A stretch of 41,809 nucleotides of DNA from an uncultured Bacteroidales bacterium (GCA_902784425.1 CACZUS010000015.1:1-41809), one strand, 5' to 3'. Positions 16,685 through 24,689 are shown, counted from the first letter of the stretch. Notes: generated by a model not told the origin, from the letters alone. Program-made: numbers and translations.

Positions 16685-17028
16685 TCTAACGCTCCTTTCT
16701 TCCATGCATAAGCTAAACCAAGGATGAGAATGAATAGAAAGAAGAGCACACTAACCAAGCCTACTGCTCCTAATGATTGCATGATGGTTGCCCATGGAAA
16801 CAATAACACTGTCTCCACATCAAACATTAGAAACAAAATGGCAAAGAGATAGTAGCCCACTTTGAACTGCATCCATGAAGTACCCTTTGTTGGAATACCA
16901 CACTCGTACGGTTCTCCTTTCTGCGCATTGGTAGATTTTGGTGCCAATAGCCAGCCTATACATACGCCAGCTGCCACCAAAATAAAGGCGGTTACCAATA
17001 CAACGACAAAAACCTCACTTGAATCCAT
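16675..17028 (-). CDS. nuoA: Complex I subunit A
   Basis: This 117-residue subunit has three membrane helices. The conserved loop is present with its Cys and acidic residues ([12 protein letters not shown]) and is followed by the [15 protein letters not shown] helix. It is the first gene of the operon. The coding part is preceded by a terminator-like hairpin and a 28-codon reading frame (17106-17192), so expression of the whole operon may depend on read-through. Confidence 0.95.
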   Translation of the reverse strand: MDSSEVFVVVLVTAFILVAAGVCIGWLLAPKSTNAQKGEPYECGIPTKGTSWMQFKVGYYLFAILFLMFDVETVLLFPWATIMQSLGAVGLVSVLFFLFILILGLAYAWKKGALEWK

Positions 17029-17063
17029 TACTGTTATTAATATTTATTGTTTTGTATTTCTTC

Positions 17064-17097
17064 AAAATAAAAAAACTGCACCTCTTTCGAGATACAG
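17064..17097 (-). terminator. Intrinsic terminator or attenuator in the nuo leader
   Basis: On the minus strand CTGTATCTC pairs along its whole length with GAGGTGCAG (two G-U pairs) around a GAAA tetraloop, and is followed by seven T, an A and four T. It stands 36 nt before the nuoA start, between it and the promoter candidate, so it would end transcription unless read-through occurs. Confidence 0.75.
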
Positions 17098-17105
17098 TCA
17101 CCTAA

Positions 17106-17192
17106 TTATTTGTATGTCAAGCAAATCATACACACCATTAGAAGGACTTTCACGTCTTTCAATCGCTTGCTGATAATCTGTTTTGACATCAT
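17106..17192 (-). CDS. Possible 28-residue leader peptide upstream of nuoA
   Basis: This short frame begins with two ATG codons and encodes MMSKQIISKRLKDVKV followed by a hydrophobic, Cys- and Met-rich end (L-L-M-V-C-M-I-C-L-T-Y-K). It lies about 40 nt after the predicted transcription start and ends 9 nt before the terminator hairpin, which is the position of a leader peptide in an attenuator. It could also be an independent small membrane-associated peptide. Coding status is inferred from position only. Confidence 0.4.
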   Translation of the reverse strand: MMSKQIISKRLKDVKVLLMVCMICLTYK

Positions 17193-17237
17193 TTTTTTAT
17201 TATTATTAATTCTTAATTAAGCTTAATTTTTTGTTAC

Positions 17238-17270
17238 GCAAATTTGAAAAATCTATTTGATTTAGCCAAA
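17238..17270 (-). promoter_or_regulatory. Candidate promoter of the nuo leader/operon
   Basis: On the minus strand a TTTG (complement of 17267-17270) is followed by 20 nt and CAAATTTGC (complement of 17238-17246), close to TAnnTTTG with C for T in the first position. Transcription would start near 17232. The stretch 17271-17461 beyond it holds nothing else that I recognise. Confidence 0.45.
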
Positions 17271-17461
17271 TAAATTGCTCTAAATTTTTGGAATTTTTAT
17301 GTCATTATGAAAGCAATACTTTTAAAATATAACAAAAAGTAGTCGATTGGTTTTCTTTTTGTTCTATTTTACGGTTTCTTTCTGTCAAAGTGTAAGAGAA
17401 TAGTTCTCGATAGGATGCAAAATGAATATGTGAAAATTTTATAAAATGGATTTTTGATCTC

Positions 17462-19597
17462 TTATAGTTCTTCAACCTTATATAATATGTAATCGCATAT
17501 CAACGAAAGATTCTCTTGTGGAAGACCGTTGTTAATTAGGTGCATCTTGTCTTCACTGAAGAGATTTTCAAACTTTCGAGGGTCTTTTTCTATCATTAAA
17601 TATGCCTTTTGGTAGCTTCGAATGGCCTCTTCTCGTTTGTTCTGACAGAGTTGAATGTGACCGATATTCATCCAATCCGAAATGTTTCTCTTCTTTTCGT
17701 CTGTCTTCAGGTAATATTTCTCAGCTTGATCTAATTTATTGCATACAAATGAACACCAACCGATGGCTTTGGCTGCTCGGTTGTCTTCTGGTGCTAAATA
17801 TTCAATTTTAAAGAAGATCTTTAAGGCTTCGTGGTATCGTTGCAGATTGATTAGACAAGAGCCTATGTTGGACTGAATGTTTAGGTCTTCCGGCGAGAGT
17901 AGTTCGCATGCTCGGTATGTCTCCAAACATCCTTCGTAATCTTTCAGACACTTCTTGCAGTAGGCCAAATGCTGTAGATTCCACAATGTGTTGGATTGTA
18001 TGGTCTCAGCTTTTTCGTAGTAGGTGATGGCCTTTTGATACTCCTTCAGTTGCTGATGACAATAGGCAATCTTTTGGAGAATGTCTAAATCCGTCGGATG
18101 GTCTTTCTCGATGGATTGAAGTAGTTGAATGGCTTGCTGATAATACTCTTTTTTTATGTAAAAGTCACTAATGGCTAAGATGATTGTCAGCGACTTCGCA
18201 TTGTTTCGAATCAAAAGGTTGTTCGCAAACTCCTTGATGGAAAGGAATGGATTGGAGAAGTCGTTTTTGTAAATGTAGATGTTATAAAAACGGAACAAGT
18301 CTTGGATGTACATTCTTGCGAATATCTTCTCTTCTGAGTATTTGTCGAGCAAGTTTTGATCGTTTTTCGCCTCGTTCAGTTGCTCTTTTTCCATCTGAAA
18401 AGTCTCTCGCATCATATCCAAATAGTTGGATGGCATTTGACCTATGGAGTAGTACATCGAATATTTGTCGGAGTTACACAAGAAAATGCTGGTTTTTAAT
18501 AGTTCTGGCAACTTGCTGTCGTTATTGGATGCTGGATATTTCTGAGCGATTTCCTGACAGAAGAAGGGGAGGAACCAGTTTTCTATCGTGTTGAAGAAAG
18601 GATAGTTTTTTAGGGAGGAGAAGGTACTCATAAAGATATCTCCACCTTCCATTTGTAACTGTGAGAGTTCCATCATCTTATCAGAAAGAGCCGAATTTTC
18701 AATGATGGATTTCCATTTCGGGTTGGTGATGGACATCTCATTTTCCTCATTGATGAAATCGGTTAAGTTGAGATGGTTCTTTTTCATATCCTCAAGTGGC
18801 ACATCCTTCATGATGTTAGGAATGGCCTCGTTCATCTTCTTGGTGATTTTATTGGTCTCGTTACTCAACAGAATTTGTATGATCGTATTTTGTAAATTCT
18901 CCGCCATCGACTCTTCTTGGAAGATGAAGTTGATGCGACTGTTGAGTTGTTTGTACAATGGTATTCGTTGATAATGAATGTTTGTGCAGAAAATCAGACC
19001 GATTAGTGCTCTTTGTTTGATATCCTTTGATTCATGGTTGATGAGATCCAAAAGGATATGAAACTTATCCATGTCGAATGTGCGAATGAGAGCCAGCGTG
19101 ATGGCTGATACGAAAGCGCTTTTGTCCATATTGGGTATGGATGGATTGGAGAATAGCGCTTTTACTTGTTCGGTGAAATCGGTTTGGTATTTGTCGGTCA
19201 ACCACAGCCGTTGAAATATCTTTGGCAGATGCTCGAGTGTCTGGTAAGCGTCTTGTGGCAAGTTGATATGGAGCACCGACGATGTGCGTTTTTGCTGGTA
19301 GACGATGTTGTTGGATTCTTTGGTAAAGAAGATATCGCGAACAGTGTCAGCCAGTTCGAGAATTCGAATCTGTATTTTGTTGTAGATGGATTCCTGTTCA
19401 GGGTCGGGAACCGCATTGATGACATAGTTGAGCATATTAAGGTAGGTGGTTTCAATCTCCTGCCTTTGGTCTTCATAGTAGGGATTCATCAGTTCGGCAA
19501 TCATCAATTTAGTGTTTAATAGGGCTGCATTTAATGCTTTGTCAGCCACTTCTAAACATGTTTTCTTGTACAATATCTCAAACTCTCTATTGGTCAT
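17462..19597 (-). CDS. Large tetratricopeptide-repeat protein of unknown function
   Basis: This 711-residue protein has no signal peptide or membrane segment and is presumably cytoplasmic. About residues 1-460 are helical, charged and unlike any family I can name. From roughly residue 480 on there are at least five TPR units (for example YYQQAIQLLQSIEKDHPTD, EYQKAITYYEKAETIQSN, RYHEALKIFFKIEYLAPED, REEAIRSYQKAYLMIEKDP), so it probably scaffolds other proteins. The gene stands alone between the nuo operon and tRNA-Arg, with a TATTTTTG -7 candidate (complement of 19679-19686) but no clear -33 element. Start MTNREFEILYKK is well placed. The function cannot be assigned. Confidence 0.85.
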   Translation of the reverse strand: MTNREFEILYKKTCLEVADKALNAALLNTKLMIAELMNPYYEDQRQEIETTYLNMLNYVINAVPDPEQESIYNKIQIRILELADTVRDIFFTKESNNIVYQQKRTSSVLHINLPQDAYQTLEHLPKIFQRLWLTDKYQTDFTEQVKALFSNPSIPNMDKSAFVSAITLALIRTFDMDKFHILLDLINHESKDIKQRALIGLIFCTNIHYQRIPLYKQLNSRINFIFQEESMAENLQNTIIQILLSNETNKITKKMNEAIPNIMKDVPLEDMKKNHLNLTDFINEENEMSITNPKWKSIIENSALSDKMMELSQLQMEGGDIFMSTFSSLKNYPFFNTIENWFLPFFCQEIAQKYPASNNDSKLPELLKTSIFLCNSDKYSMYYSIGQMPSNYLDMMRETFQMEKEQLNEAKNDQNLLDKYSEEKIFARMYIQDLFRFYNIYIYKNDFSNPFLSIKEFANNLLIRNNAKSLTIILAISDFYIKKEYYQQAIQLLQSIEKDHPTDLDILQKIAYCHQQLKEYQKAITYYEKAETIQSNTLWNLQHLAYCKKCLKDYEGCLETYRACELLSPEDLNIQSNIGSCLINLQRYHEALKIFFKIEYLAPEDNRAAKAIGWCSFVCNKLDQAEKYYLKTDEKKRNISDWMNIGHIQLCQNKREEAIRSYQKAYLMIEKDPRKFENLFSEDKMHLINNGLPQENLSLICDYILYKVEEL

Positions 19598-19819
19598 CGT
19601 TTAATGTTGTTATGTTTTTAGACTCAATCATTTCATGATATGGAAAAGAATATCCATCAATTTGAATTGAGTTTTTTACAAAAATAGTAATTTTATGCTT
19701 TATCGGGAAATCTTCTAATTATTATATAGGTGGTGATATTTTAAAATTTTTTTAAATGAATGTCATTCAGTAAAATAGGAACGAATTGTAGAAAATATCA
19801 AAAAATATGGTTTTAAAAA

Positions 19820-19850
19820 TTTGTCGATTAGAAAAATAGTAGTACCTTTG
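19820..19850 (+). promoter_or_regulatory. Promoter of tRNA-Arg
   Basis: TTTG (19820-19823), 19 nt, TACCTTTG (19843-19850) is an exact match to the Bacteroidota consensus, about 30 nt before the tRNA. Confidence 0.8.
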
Positions 19851-19880
19851 CATCGCATTTGAAAATAATGCATACGGGAC

Positions 19881-19954
19881 GGCCCCGTAGCTCAACTGTA
19901 TAGAGCATTTGACTACGGATCAAAAGGTTGTGGGTTAGAATCCCGCCGGGGTCA
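19881..19954 (+). tRNA. tRNA-Arg (anticodon ACG)
   Basis: The sequence folds as a full cloverleaf: acceptor GGCCCCG/CGGGGTC, D-stem GCTC/GAGC, anticodon stem TTTGA/TCAAA with loop CTACGGA (ACG at 19915-19917), and T-stem GTGGG/CCCGC, then discriminator A. CCA is not encoded. Two nearly invariant positions differ: the D-loop has G18-U19 instead of GG, and the T-loop is TTAGAAT, giving A56 in place of C56. The two changes would keep a Watson-Crick 19-56 tertiary pair. Confidence 0.95.
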
Positions 19955-19957
19955 CTA

Positions 19958-19994
19958 AGAGCTGAAAATCGTTTGATTTTCGGCTCTTTTTTTA
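19958..19994 (+). terminator. Intrinsic terminator after tRNA-Arg
   Basis: AGAGCTGAAAATC pairs with GATTTTCGGCTCT (13 bp, one G-U) around GTTT and is followed by a run of eight T. It lies 4 nt after the tRNA. Confidence 0.9.
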
Positions 19995-20080
19995 TGTGAT
20001 AAAATTAATTGTAAAAAATAAGGGTTGATGAGCCTTGGGGGGATTTCCATTTCTTTCGTTTGTTGGGTAGGGGAATCAAC

Positions 20081-20129
20081 GTAGAGACGCACGGCCGTGC
20101 GTCTCTACACAAATGCCGTGCGTCTCTAC
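20081..20129. repeat. Dispersed GAGACG palindromic repeat, copy B
   Basis: Positions 20081-20108 form a perfect 28-bp palindrome with half-site GTAGAGACGCACGG; a further half unit, GCCGTGCGTCTCTAC, follows at 20115-20129. The unit lies between the tRNA terminator and the end of the tetR-like gene. Confidence 0.85.
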
Positions 20130-20171
20130 GAATCAAAAAAGATTCAAAAATTTCACAAAATGTGAATGATT

Positions 20172-20768
20172 TTATTTTTTTATTCCAATTGATTTAGCCA
20201 ATCCGCTAAGAATAAAATCGGAAATGTGTTTTCTGTTTTCGGGGTAGGAGAAAGGTCTCAAATCGCCACGAATGAATGGCACCTCACATCCTTTCAAGGA
20301 GCATTGAATCAACATGGCGGCCAATTTAGGGTTCTTCACATTGAAATAACCCATTTGATTTCCTTCTAAAAGAATGGATTCCAACATCTTCATTTCTGTG
20401 ATATCCAAGCGATGTCTACTTTTCTCTACGATGTGTATGTTGCGAAAGAAACTAGCACGTAAGTTACCATTTCTCATCACAGCCTCATGGAAAATATCCA
20501 TTCTGACATAGATGTAATTCATTAGTTTCTCAGGCGGATTCATGTTTTTTTGCATTTCATTCTGCAGTTTGTGAGCCAACTGAAAGAGTTCGCTCTCAAT
20601 CACAGCATAGTAAATGTCATCTTTGCTTTTAAAATAGGTATAAAGTGTACGTCTGCCTTTGTGTGCCTCCAAAGCAATATCGTGCATAGTTGTATTTTCT
20701 ATTCCCTTTTCGGCGAATAACTTCCTTGCAACATCAATAAATATAGCTCGAGTTTTAGTCGTACCCAT
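20172..20768 (-). CDS. TetR/AcrR-family transcriptional regulator
   Basis: This 198-residue protein has an N-terminal helix-turn-helix of the TetR family (IFIDVARKLFAEKGIENTT, then MHDIALEAHKGRRTLYTYF with the final KSKDDIYYAV helix) and an all-helical ligand-binding domain whose ligand cannot be predicted. It is divergent from the substrate-binding protein gene with about 108 bp between the starts, so it may control that transporter as well as itself. A TAATTTTG -7-like element lies upstream on its strand, without a clear -33. I see no obvious operator palindrome in the shared region. Confidence 0.88.
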   Translation of the reverse strand: MGTTKTRAIFIDVARKLFAEKGIENTTMHDIALEAHKGRRTLYTYFKSKDDIYYAVIESELFQLAHKLQNEMQKNMNPPEKLMNYIYVRMDIFHEAVMRNGNLRASFFRNIHIVEKSRHRLDITEMKMLESILLEGNQMGYFNVKNPKLAAMLIQCSLKGCEVPFIRGDLRPFSYPENRKHISDFILSGLAKSIGIKK

Positions 20769-20876
20769 TTTTTTTTCTTTCGTTTAGAAGTTTTATCGTA
20801 CAAAATTAAATCAAAAATTGGAGGAAAATAAAATTATTGGTGAATTTTTCTATTTTTGTATTCAAATTTTGGTCGT

Positions 20877-22001
20877 ATGAAACATAATTTAATTATTGTC
20901 GTCAGTTTTCTGCTTCTCGTTTCGTGTGCAAATGTGACGGATGAGAAAAATAATATTATGAATGTGGATTCTCTGACAGAGTGTGCAGAGCATGTGGAAT
21001 TAAAATATGCTAAGGAGTTTTCTGCATTTTATCTTTCTGAATATGATTTATACCTCATAAAGTTGAATACAGAAAAAGATTCTCAACAAACCATTTGTTT
21101 GTATCATGACACTCTTCCGTTGATTTTACCACAGGAGGTTTTGCAGATACGTATTCCTGTTAATCGTATGGCAACTAATACAACGACTCATTTGGAGTTT
21201 CTGAATATGTTGGATGAATTGTCATCATTATGTGGTATATGCAGTGCAGACTATGTCTATTGCGACTCCATCTATCGATTGATTCAATCAAACAAGATAG
21301 TAGAATTAGGTAAAACGATGCAAATTGACAAAGAACGGCTTTTGATGGCTCATCCTCAAATCTTATTTCTTTCTGACGAACGAGAAAAAGTGGAGGATGC
21401 TAATTGTTCTATGATTGTCTGTCATGAATGGAAAGAAAAAACAGCATTAGCACGGGCTGAATGGATTAAATTCTTCGCTTTGTTTTTTGATAAATATTCA
21501 TTGGCTGATTCTCTCTTTTTGGAGACAGAACATAAGTATGAAACATGGAAGCATTTGGCAATGGCTGATCAAAACAAGCCGACCATTTTTGCAGCAGGCA
21601 GTTATGGTGACACCTGGTATTTGACGGGTGGAGATGGGTATATGTCTGCTTTGTATCAGGATGCCAATGCAACTTTCTGCTTGGCGGATACGATGGTTGG
21701 GACGGTTACTTGTGGATTGGAATGGTTGCTGACGAAGTTTCAGAATGCAGATTATTGGATGAATTGTCAGGCTGATTGTTTGGATGAGTTGGATGGACGT
21801 TTATCGTTGCTGAAGTCTGTTCAGACAAAGAATGTTTATAATTTCAACAAACGTTCAAAGAAAAGAGAACATGCTGTGATCAGTGATTTTTATGAGAGTG
21901 CTGTGGCACATCCAGATTTGTTGTTGGGTGATGTTGTTTCGGTCTTGCATCCGGATTTGTTTCCTGAGTATGAAACCATATACGTTGATCGTTTGAAATG
22001 A
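20877..22001 (+). CDS. ABC transporter substrate-binding lipoprotein (BtuF/FecB-like, iron-complex or cobalamin class)
   Basis: This 374-residue protein is predicted to bind a metal-chelate substrate in the periplasm. I chose the ATG at 20877 because it starts directly with a lipoprotein signal (MKHNLIIVVSFLLLVSC, lipobox L-V-S-C); the frame is open 21 bp further upstream. The mature protein has the two-lobed class III pattern: LPLILPQEVLQIRIPVNRMA early, then HPQILFLSD, and a C-terminal lobe with KPTIFAAGSYGDTWYLTGGDGYMSALYQDANA. A TATTTTTG -7 candidate is at 20851-20858. Its stop overlaps the permease start as ATGA. The substrate is not determined. Confidence 0.85.
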   Translation: MKHNLIIVVSFLLLVSCANVTDEKNNIMNVDSLTECAEHVELKYAKEFSAFYLSEYDLYLIKLNTEKDSQQTICLYHDTLPLILPQEVLQIRIPVNRMATNTTTHLEFLNMLDELSSLCGICSADYVYCDSIYRLIQSNKIVELGKTMQIDKERLLMAHPQILFLSDEREKVEDANCSMIVCHEWKEKTALARAEWIKFFALFFDKYSLADSLFLETEHKYETWKHLAMADQNKPTIFAAGSYGDTWYLTGGDGYMSALYQDANATFCLADTMVGTVTCGLEWLLTKFQNADYWMNCQADCLDELDGRLSLLKSVQTKNVYNFNKRSKKREHAVISDFYESAVAHPDLLLGDVVSVLHPDLFPEYETIYVDRLK

Positions 22002-23020
22002 GTTGGGTGAAGGAGCATAAAACAGGCTTTGCCATTGTATTATTATCGATTTTGTTGGTGGCTTTGTTTTTTGTCGATTTATGCTTTGGCAGTGTGAATG
22101 TTCCTTTGGCGGAGCTGAAAAAGGCGATAGATGGCAATTCACCACTATATTCCTCTATTTTATTTGATATTAGGCTTCCCAAGGCTGTTTTGTCTGTGTT
22201 GGTGGGCGTGGCGCTTTCCGTTTCAGGTTTGTTGATGCAAACCTATTTCCGTAATCCTTTAGCAGGTCCGTATGTGTTGGGCATTAGTTCGGGGGCAACC
22301 TTGGGAGTGGCAATTTTTGTCATGCTGTTTTCTTTATTGGGTATTACCCTGTCAGACTATCTGATGAGGTGGGGAAGTGTCATTTTTGCCATGATTGGGG
22401 CGTTGCTGTTGTTCATCGTTGTTATAATGGCCTCTTTTCGTGTGAGAGATACGGTTACCTTACTGATTGTGGGTGTGATGATGGGAACGATAGCGACGGC
22501 TTTGATAAGTGTTTTGCAGCATTTAAGTGATCCAGATTCGGTTAAGTTGTTTATCAATTGGACACTAGGTAGTTTGTCGACAGCAGGTTGGAAACAAATT
22601 GGGGTGATAGTGCCTGTGATGATTGTGGGGATGTTGATTGTTATATATTTGTTGAAGCCATTGGATGCCTTGTTGTTAGGGGAGGAGTATGCGAGTAGTT
22701 TGGGTGTTTCGGTTTCACCTTGTCGGTTTCTGATCATATTGGCAACGGTCTTGTTGACGGGAGTCACAACAGCATTCACGGGCCCCATTGGGTTTGTAGG
22801 AATAGCAGTACCACATATCACAAGAGCCATGTTAAATACATCCATTCATCGAAAGGTAGTTTTATGTTCAATGTTGATTGGCAGTTGTATGATGTTGTTG
22901 TGTGACATCATATCACAGTTGCCACAGAATGGCTATGTGTTGCCAGTCAATGCAGTTACAGCATTGATGGGAGTTCCGGTTGTTTTCTGGGTGATATTGG
23001 GGAATAAACGGTTTTATTGA
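21998..23020 (+). CDS. FecCD-family ABC transporter permease (BtuC-like)
   Basis: This 340-residue inner-membrane protein has about ten hydrophobic helices and the FecCD hallmarks: LSVSGLLMQTYFRNPLAGPYVLGISSG read in parts (GLLMQTYFRNPLA, VLGISSGA), then LGVSVSPCRF and the coupling segment GPIGFVGIAVPHITR. It would carry an iron complex, haem or cobalamin supplied by the preceding lipoprotein. Translation is coupled by the ATGA overlap. No ATP-binding subunit follows; the next gene is an outer membrane protein with its own promoter, so the ATPase must be encoded elsewhere. Confidence 0.92.
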   Translation: MSWVKEHKTGFAIVLLSILLVALFFVDLCFGSVNVPLAELKKAIDGNSPLYSSILFDIRLPKAVLSVLVGVALSVSGLLMQTYFRNPLAGPYVLGISSGATLGVAIFVMLFSLLGITLSDYLMRWGSVIFAMIGALLLFIVVIMASFRVRDTVTLLIVGVMMGTIATALISVLQHLSDPDSVKLFINWTLGSLSTAGWKQIGVIVPVMIVGMLIVIYLLKPLDALLLGEEYASSLGVSVSPCRFLIILATVLLTGVTTAFTGPIGFVGIAVPHITRAMLNTSIHRKVVLCSMLIGSCMMLLCDIISQLPQNGYVLPVNAVTALMGVPVVFWVILGNKRFY

Positions 23021-23060
23021 AATTTGTAATCAATTGATGTTGACTAAATTGATGTTATTT

Positions 23061-23092
23061 ATTGTTTTGTTAACGTCATTTTTATACATTTG
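23061..23092 (+). promoter_or_regulatory. Promoter candidate for the first outer membrane protein gene
   Basis: ATTG (23061-23064), 20 nt, TACATTTG (23085-23092) fits the Bacteroidota pattern with one mismatch in the -33 element, 31 nt before the ATG. Confidence 0.45.
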
Positions 23093-23123
23093 CATGTAGT
23101 TATAATTTAATGTATAGAATTTT

Positions 23124-23795
23124 ATGAAAAAAATAATGATTTTATTCCTGCTATGTGTTACTTCATTGGGTACATACGCGCAGGAAAAAGGGGAAAAGTT
23201 TGTAAGTGCATTAATCGGAGTGAATGTATCACGTTCTAAGTTATCTCTAGACAATGAAACAATAGAGAAGTCAGATCCGGAAATTACGTTGAACATGTCT
23301 TTAGGAATACATAGTTTTGTGGCAAAAAATTTTAGATTTGGAATAGATGCTGGTTGTTCAATGAATAAGGTGAATGAAGGGGATTCTTTGAAAAAAGCGA
23401 AAATGGTTTTAGTGGGTCCGGTATCCGCATATTATGTAACTCTGGCTGAAAAATTTTATTATGTTCCTCAACTTGGTGTTTATTTTATGCATACGAATTT
23501 TACTAAACAATCGAATATAACAGGATCTTATTTTCATTATGGTTCATCCTATGAATTAATAAAAAATGGCTTTGGAATTGAAATTCAGCCAGTGCGATTT
23601 GAAGTGCGTCCTTGTAAAAATCTTGGATTGACAATGGGCATACTTAGTTTTTCTTTTGTTGATTTGTTCCAAAAGAAAGATGAATTATCTATTATAGATT
23701 CTGCTATAGGATTGTCAAATCGAAAACATGAAACAACAGGTTTAATTTTTGATTTAGGTGTAAAACCAGAAATAGGGGTGCATATTTTTTTCTGA
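23124..23795 (+). CDS. Outer membrane beta-barrel protein, paralogue 1
   Basis: This 223-residue protein has a signal peptide (MKKIMILFLLCVTSLGTYAQ, cleavage after A-Q or before it) and a mature part of alternating beta strands ending in an aromatic residue (KPEIGVHIFF), as in small outer membrane barrels of the porin/OmpW-like type. It is clearly paralogous to the next gene: the signal peptide, GVHGFVAKNFR-type strand, the YYVPQ strand and the end (IGVHIFF against AEVHIYF) correspond. The function is unknown. A hairpin terminator follows at 23821. Confidence 0.8.
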   Translation: MKKIMILFLLCVTSLGTYAQEKGEKFVSALIGVNVSRSKLSLDNETIEKSDPEITLNMSLGIHSFVAKNFRFGIDAGCSMNKVNEGDSLKKAKMVLVGPVSAYYVTLAEKFYYVPQLGVYFMHTNFTKQSNITGSYFHYGSSYELIKNGFGIEIQPVRFEVRPCKNLGLTMGILSFSFVDLFQKKDELSIIDSAIGLSNRKHETTGLIFDLGVKPEIGVHIFF

Positions 23796-23820
23796 TTTGA
23801 ACTGAAAAATATACTTACAT

Positions 23821-23852
23821 AAAGCGGGTGTGTTTAATAACGCATCCGCTTT
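23821..23852 (+). terminator. Terminator after paralogue 1, homologous to that at 24714
   Basis: AAAGCGG pairs with CCGCTTT, and the stem extends inward as GTGTG/CGCAT with two G-U pairs. It corresponds base for base in position to the terminator after paralogue 2. Confidence 0.7.
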
Positions 23853-23858
23853 CATTAT

Positions 23859-23936
23859 AACTTATTAAACTCGTCCCAAAGTCAAAGTCTTAGTTGAGTG
23901 GTTGCAGACTTCAGAAGGACTGAAGTTTTGGATAGC
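23859..23936 (-). pseudogene. Decayed copy of the last codons of pfp, duplication scar
   Basis: The stretch closely matches 24761-24838, which holds the 3' end of pfp on the minus strand (for example the shared AAGTCTTAGTTG and ACTTCAGAAGGAC). It starts just after the terminator, exactly as the real pfp end follows the second terminator, and then stops. It has mismatches throughout and no start, so it is a remnant left when the outer membrane protein gene and its flank were duplicated. Confidence 0.85.
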
Positions 23937-24014
23937 TTAGTTTTATTACATTTGTATTATTATGTCTTATTTTTTTTGTAGATTTGTGCATTATTTTAAT
24001 TTAAGTATAGGTTT

Positions 24015-24689
24015 ATGAAAAAAATAATGATTTTATTACTGCTATGTACAGTTTCATTGGGTACATACGCACAGGAAAAAGGGGATAAGGTTCTAAGTAC
24101 GATGATTGGGGTGAATATTTCGAAAACCAAGTCGGTTCAGAATAATAATAATAATAATAAAGTAAAAACAGTAGCAGGTGATCCTTTTGTTCAAATGAGT
24201 GCAGGTGTTGGTATACATGGATTTGTTGCAAAAAATTTTAGACTTGGTTTTGAATTGCAAGGTTCTTATTCAAATAATATTAATAATATTATAGATATGA
24301 AAAGTAAACAAATTGGTATGGGACCAACGCTAGCTTATTATGTGCCAATTTGTGAGAAATTCTATTATGTTCCACAATTTGGAGCGTATTTTGTTCATTT
24401 AAAAGATTCCTATTCAAAGGTGATCTATGGACAAGATGAAGTTGGCTCAAATCTCTATGCTGAAGGTGTAGATTTGAAATATAATGGTTTTGCTTTTTGT
24501 TTGGTTCCAGCACAATTTGAAATTCGACCTAATCAACGTATTGGATTAGCAATGAGTCTGTTTAATATTTCTCTTGTACATATGATTCAGAAAAACGAAG
24601 ATGAATATTCATCATCTGAATATAAATACAATAATTTTGAATTTGATTTTGGATTTCGTCCTTCTGCGGAAGTACATATTTACTTTTGA
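24015..24689 (+). CDS. Outer membrane beta-barrel protein, paralogue 2
   Basis: This 224-residue protein has the signal peptide MKKIMILLLLCTVSLGTYAQ, nearly the same as in paralogue 1, and a beta-strand-rich mature part ending EVHIYF. Near the N-terminus of the mature protein an in-frame AAT run gives six Asn in a row (QNNNNNNKVKT) that paralogue 1 lacks. A TAGATTTG -7-like element is at 23979-23986, but the nearest TTTG is 24 nt upstream, farther than usual. It is convergent with pfp. No function can be assigned beyond outer membrane localisation. Confidence 0.8.
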   Translation: MKKIMILLLLCTVSLGTYAQEKGDKVLSTMIGVNISKTKSVQNNNNNNKVKTVAGDPFVQMSAGVGIHGFVAKNFRLGFELQGSYSNNINNIIDMKSKQIGMGPTLAYYVPICEKFYYVPQFGAYFVHLKDSYSKVIYGQDEVGSNLYAEGVDLKYNGFAFCLVPAQFEIRPNQRIGLAMSLFNISLVHMIQKNEDEYSSSEYKYNNFEFDFGFRPSAEVHIYF

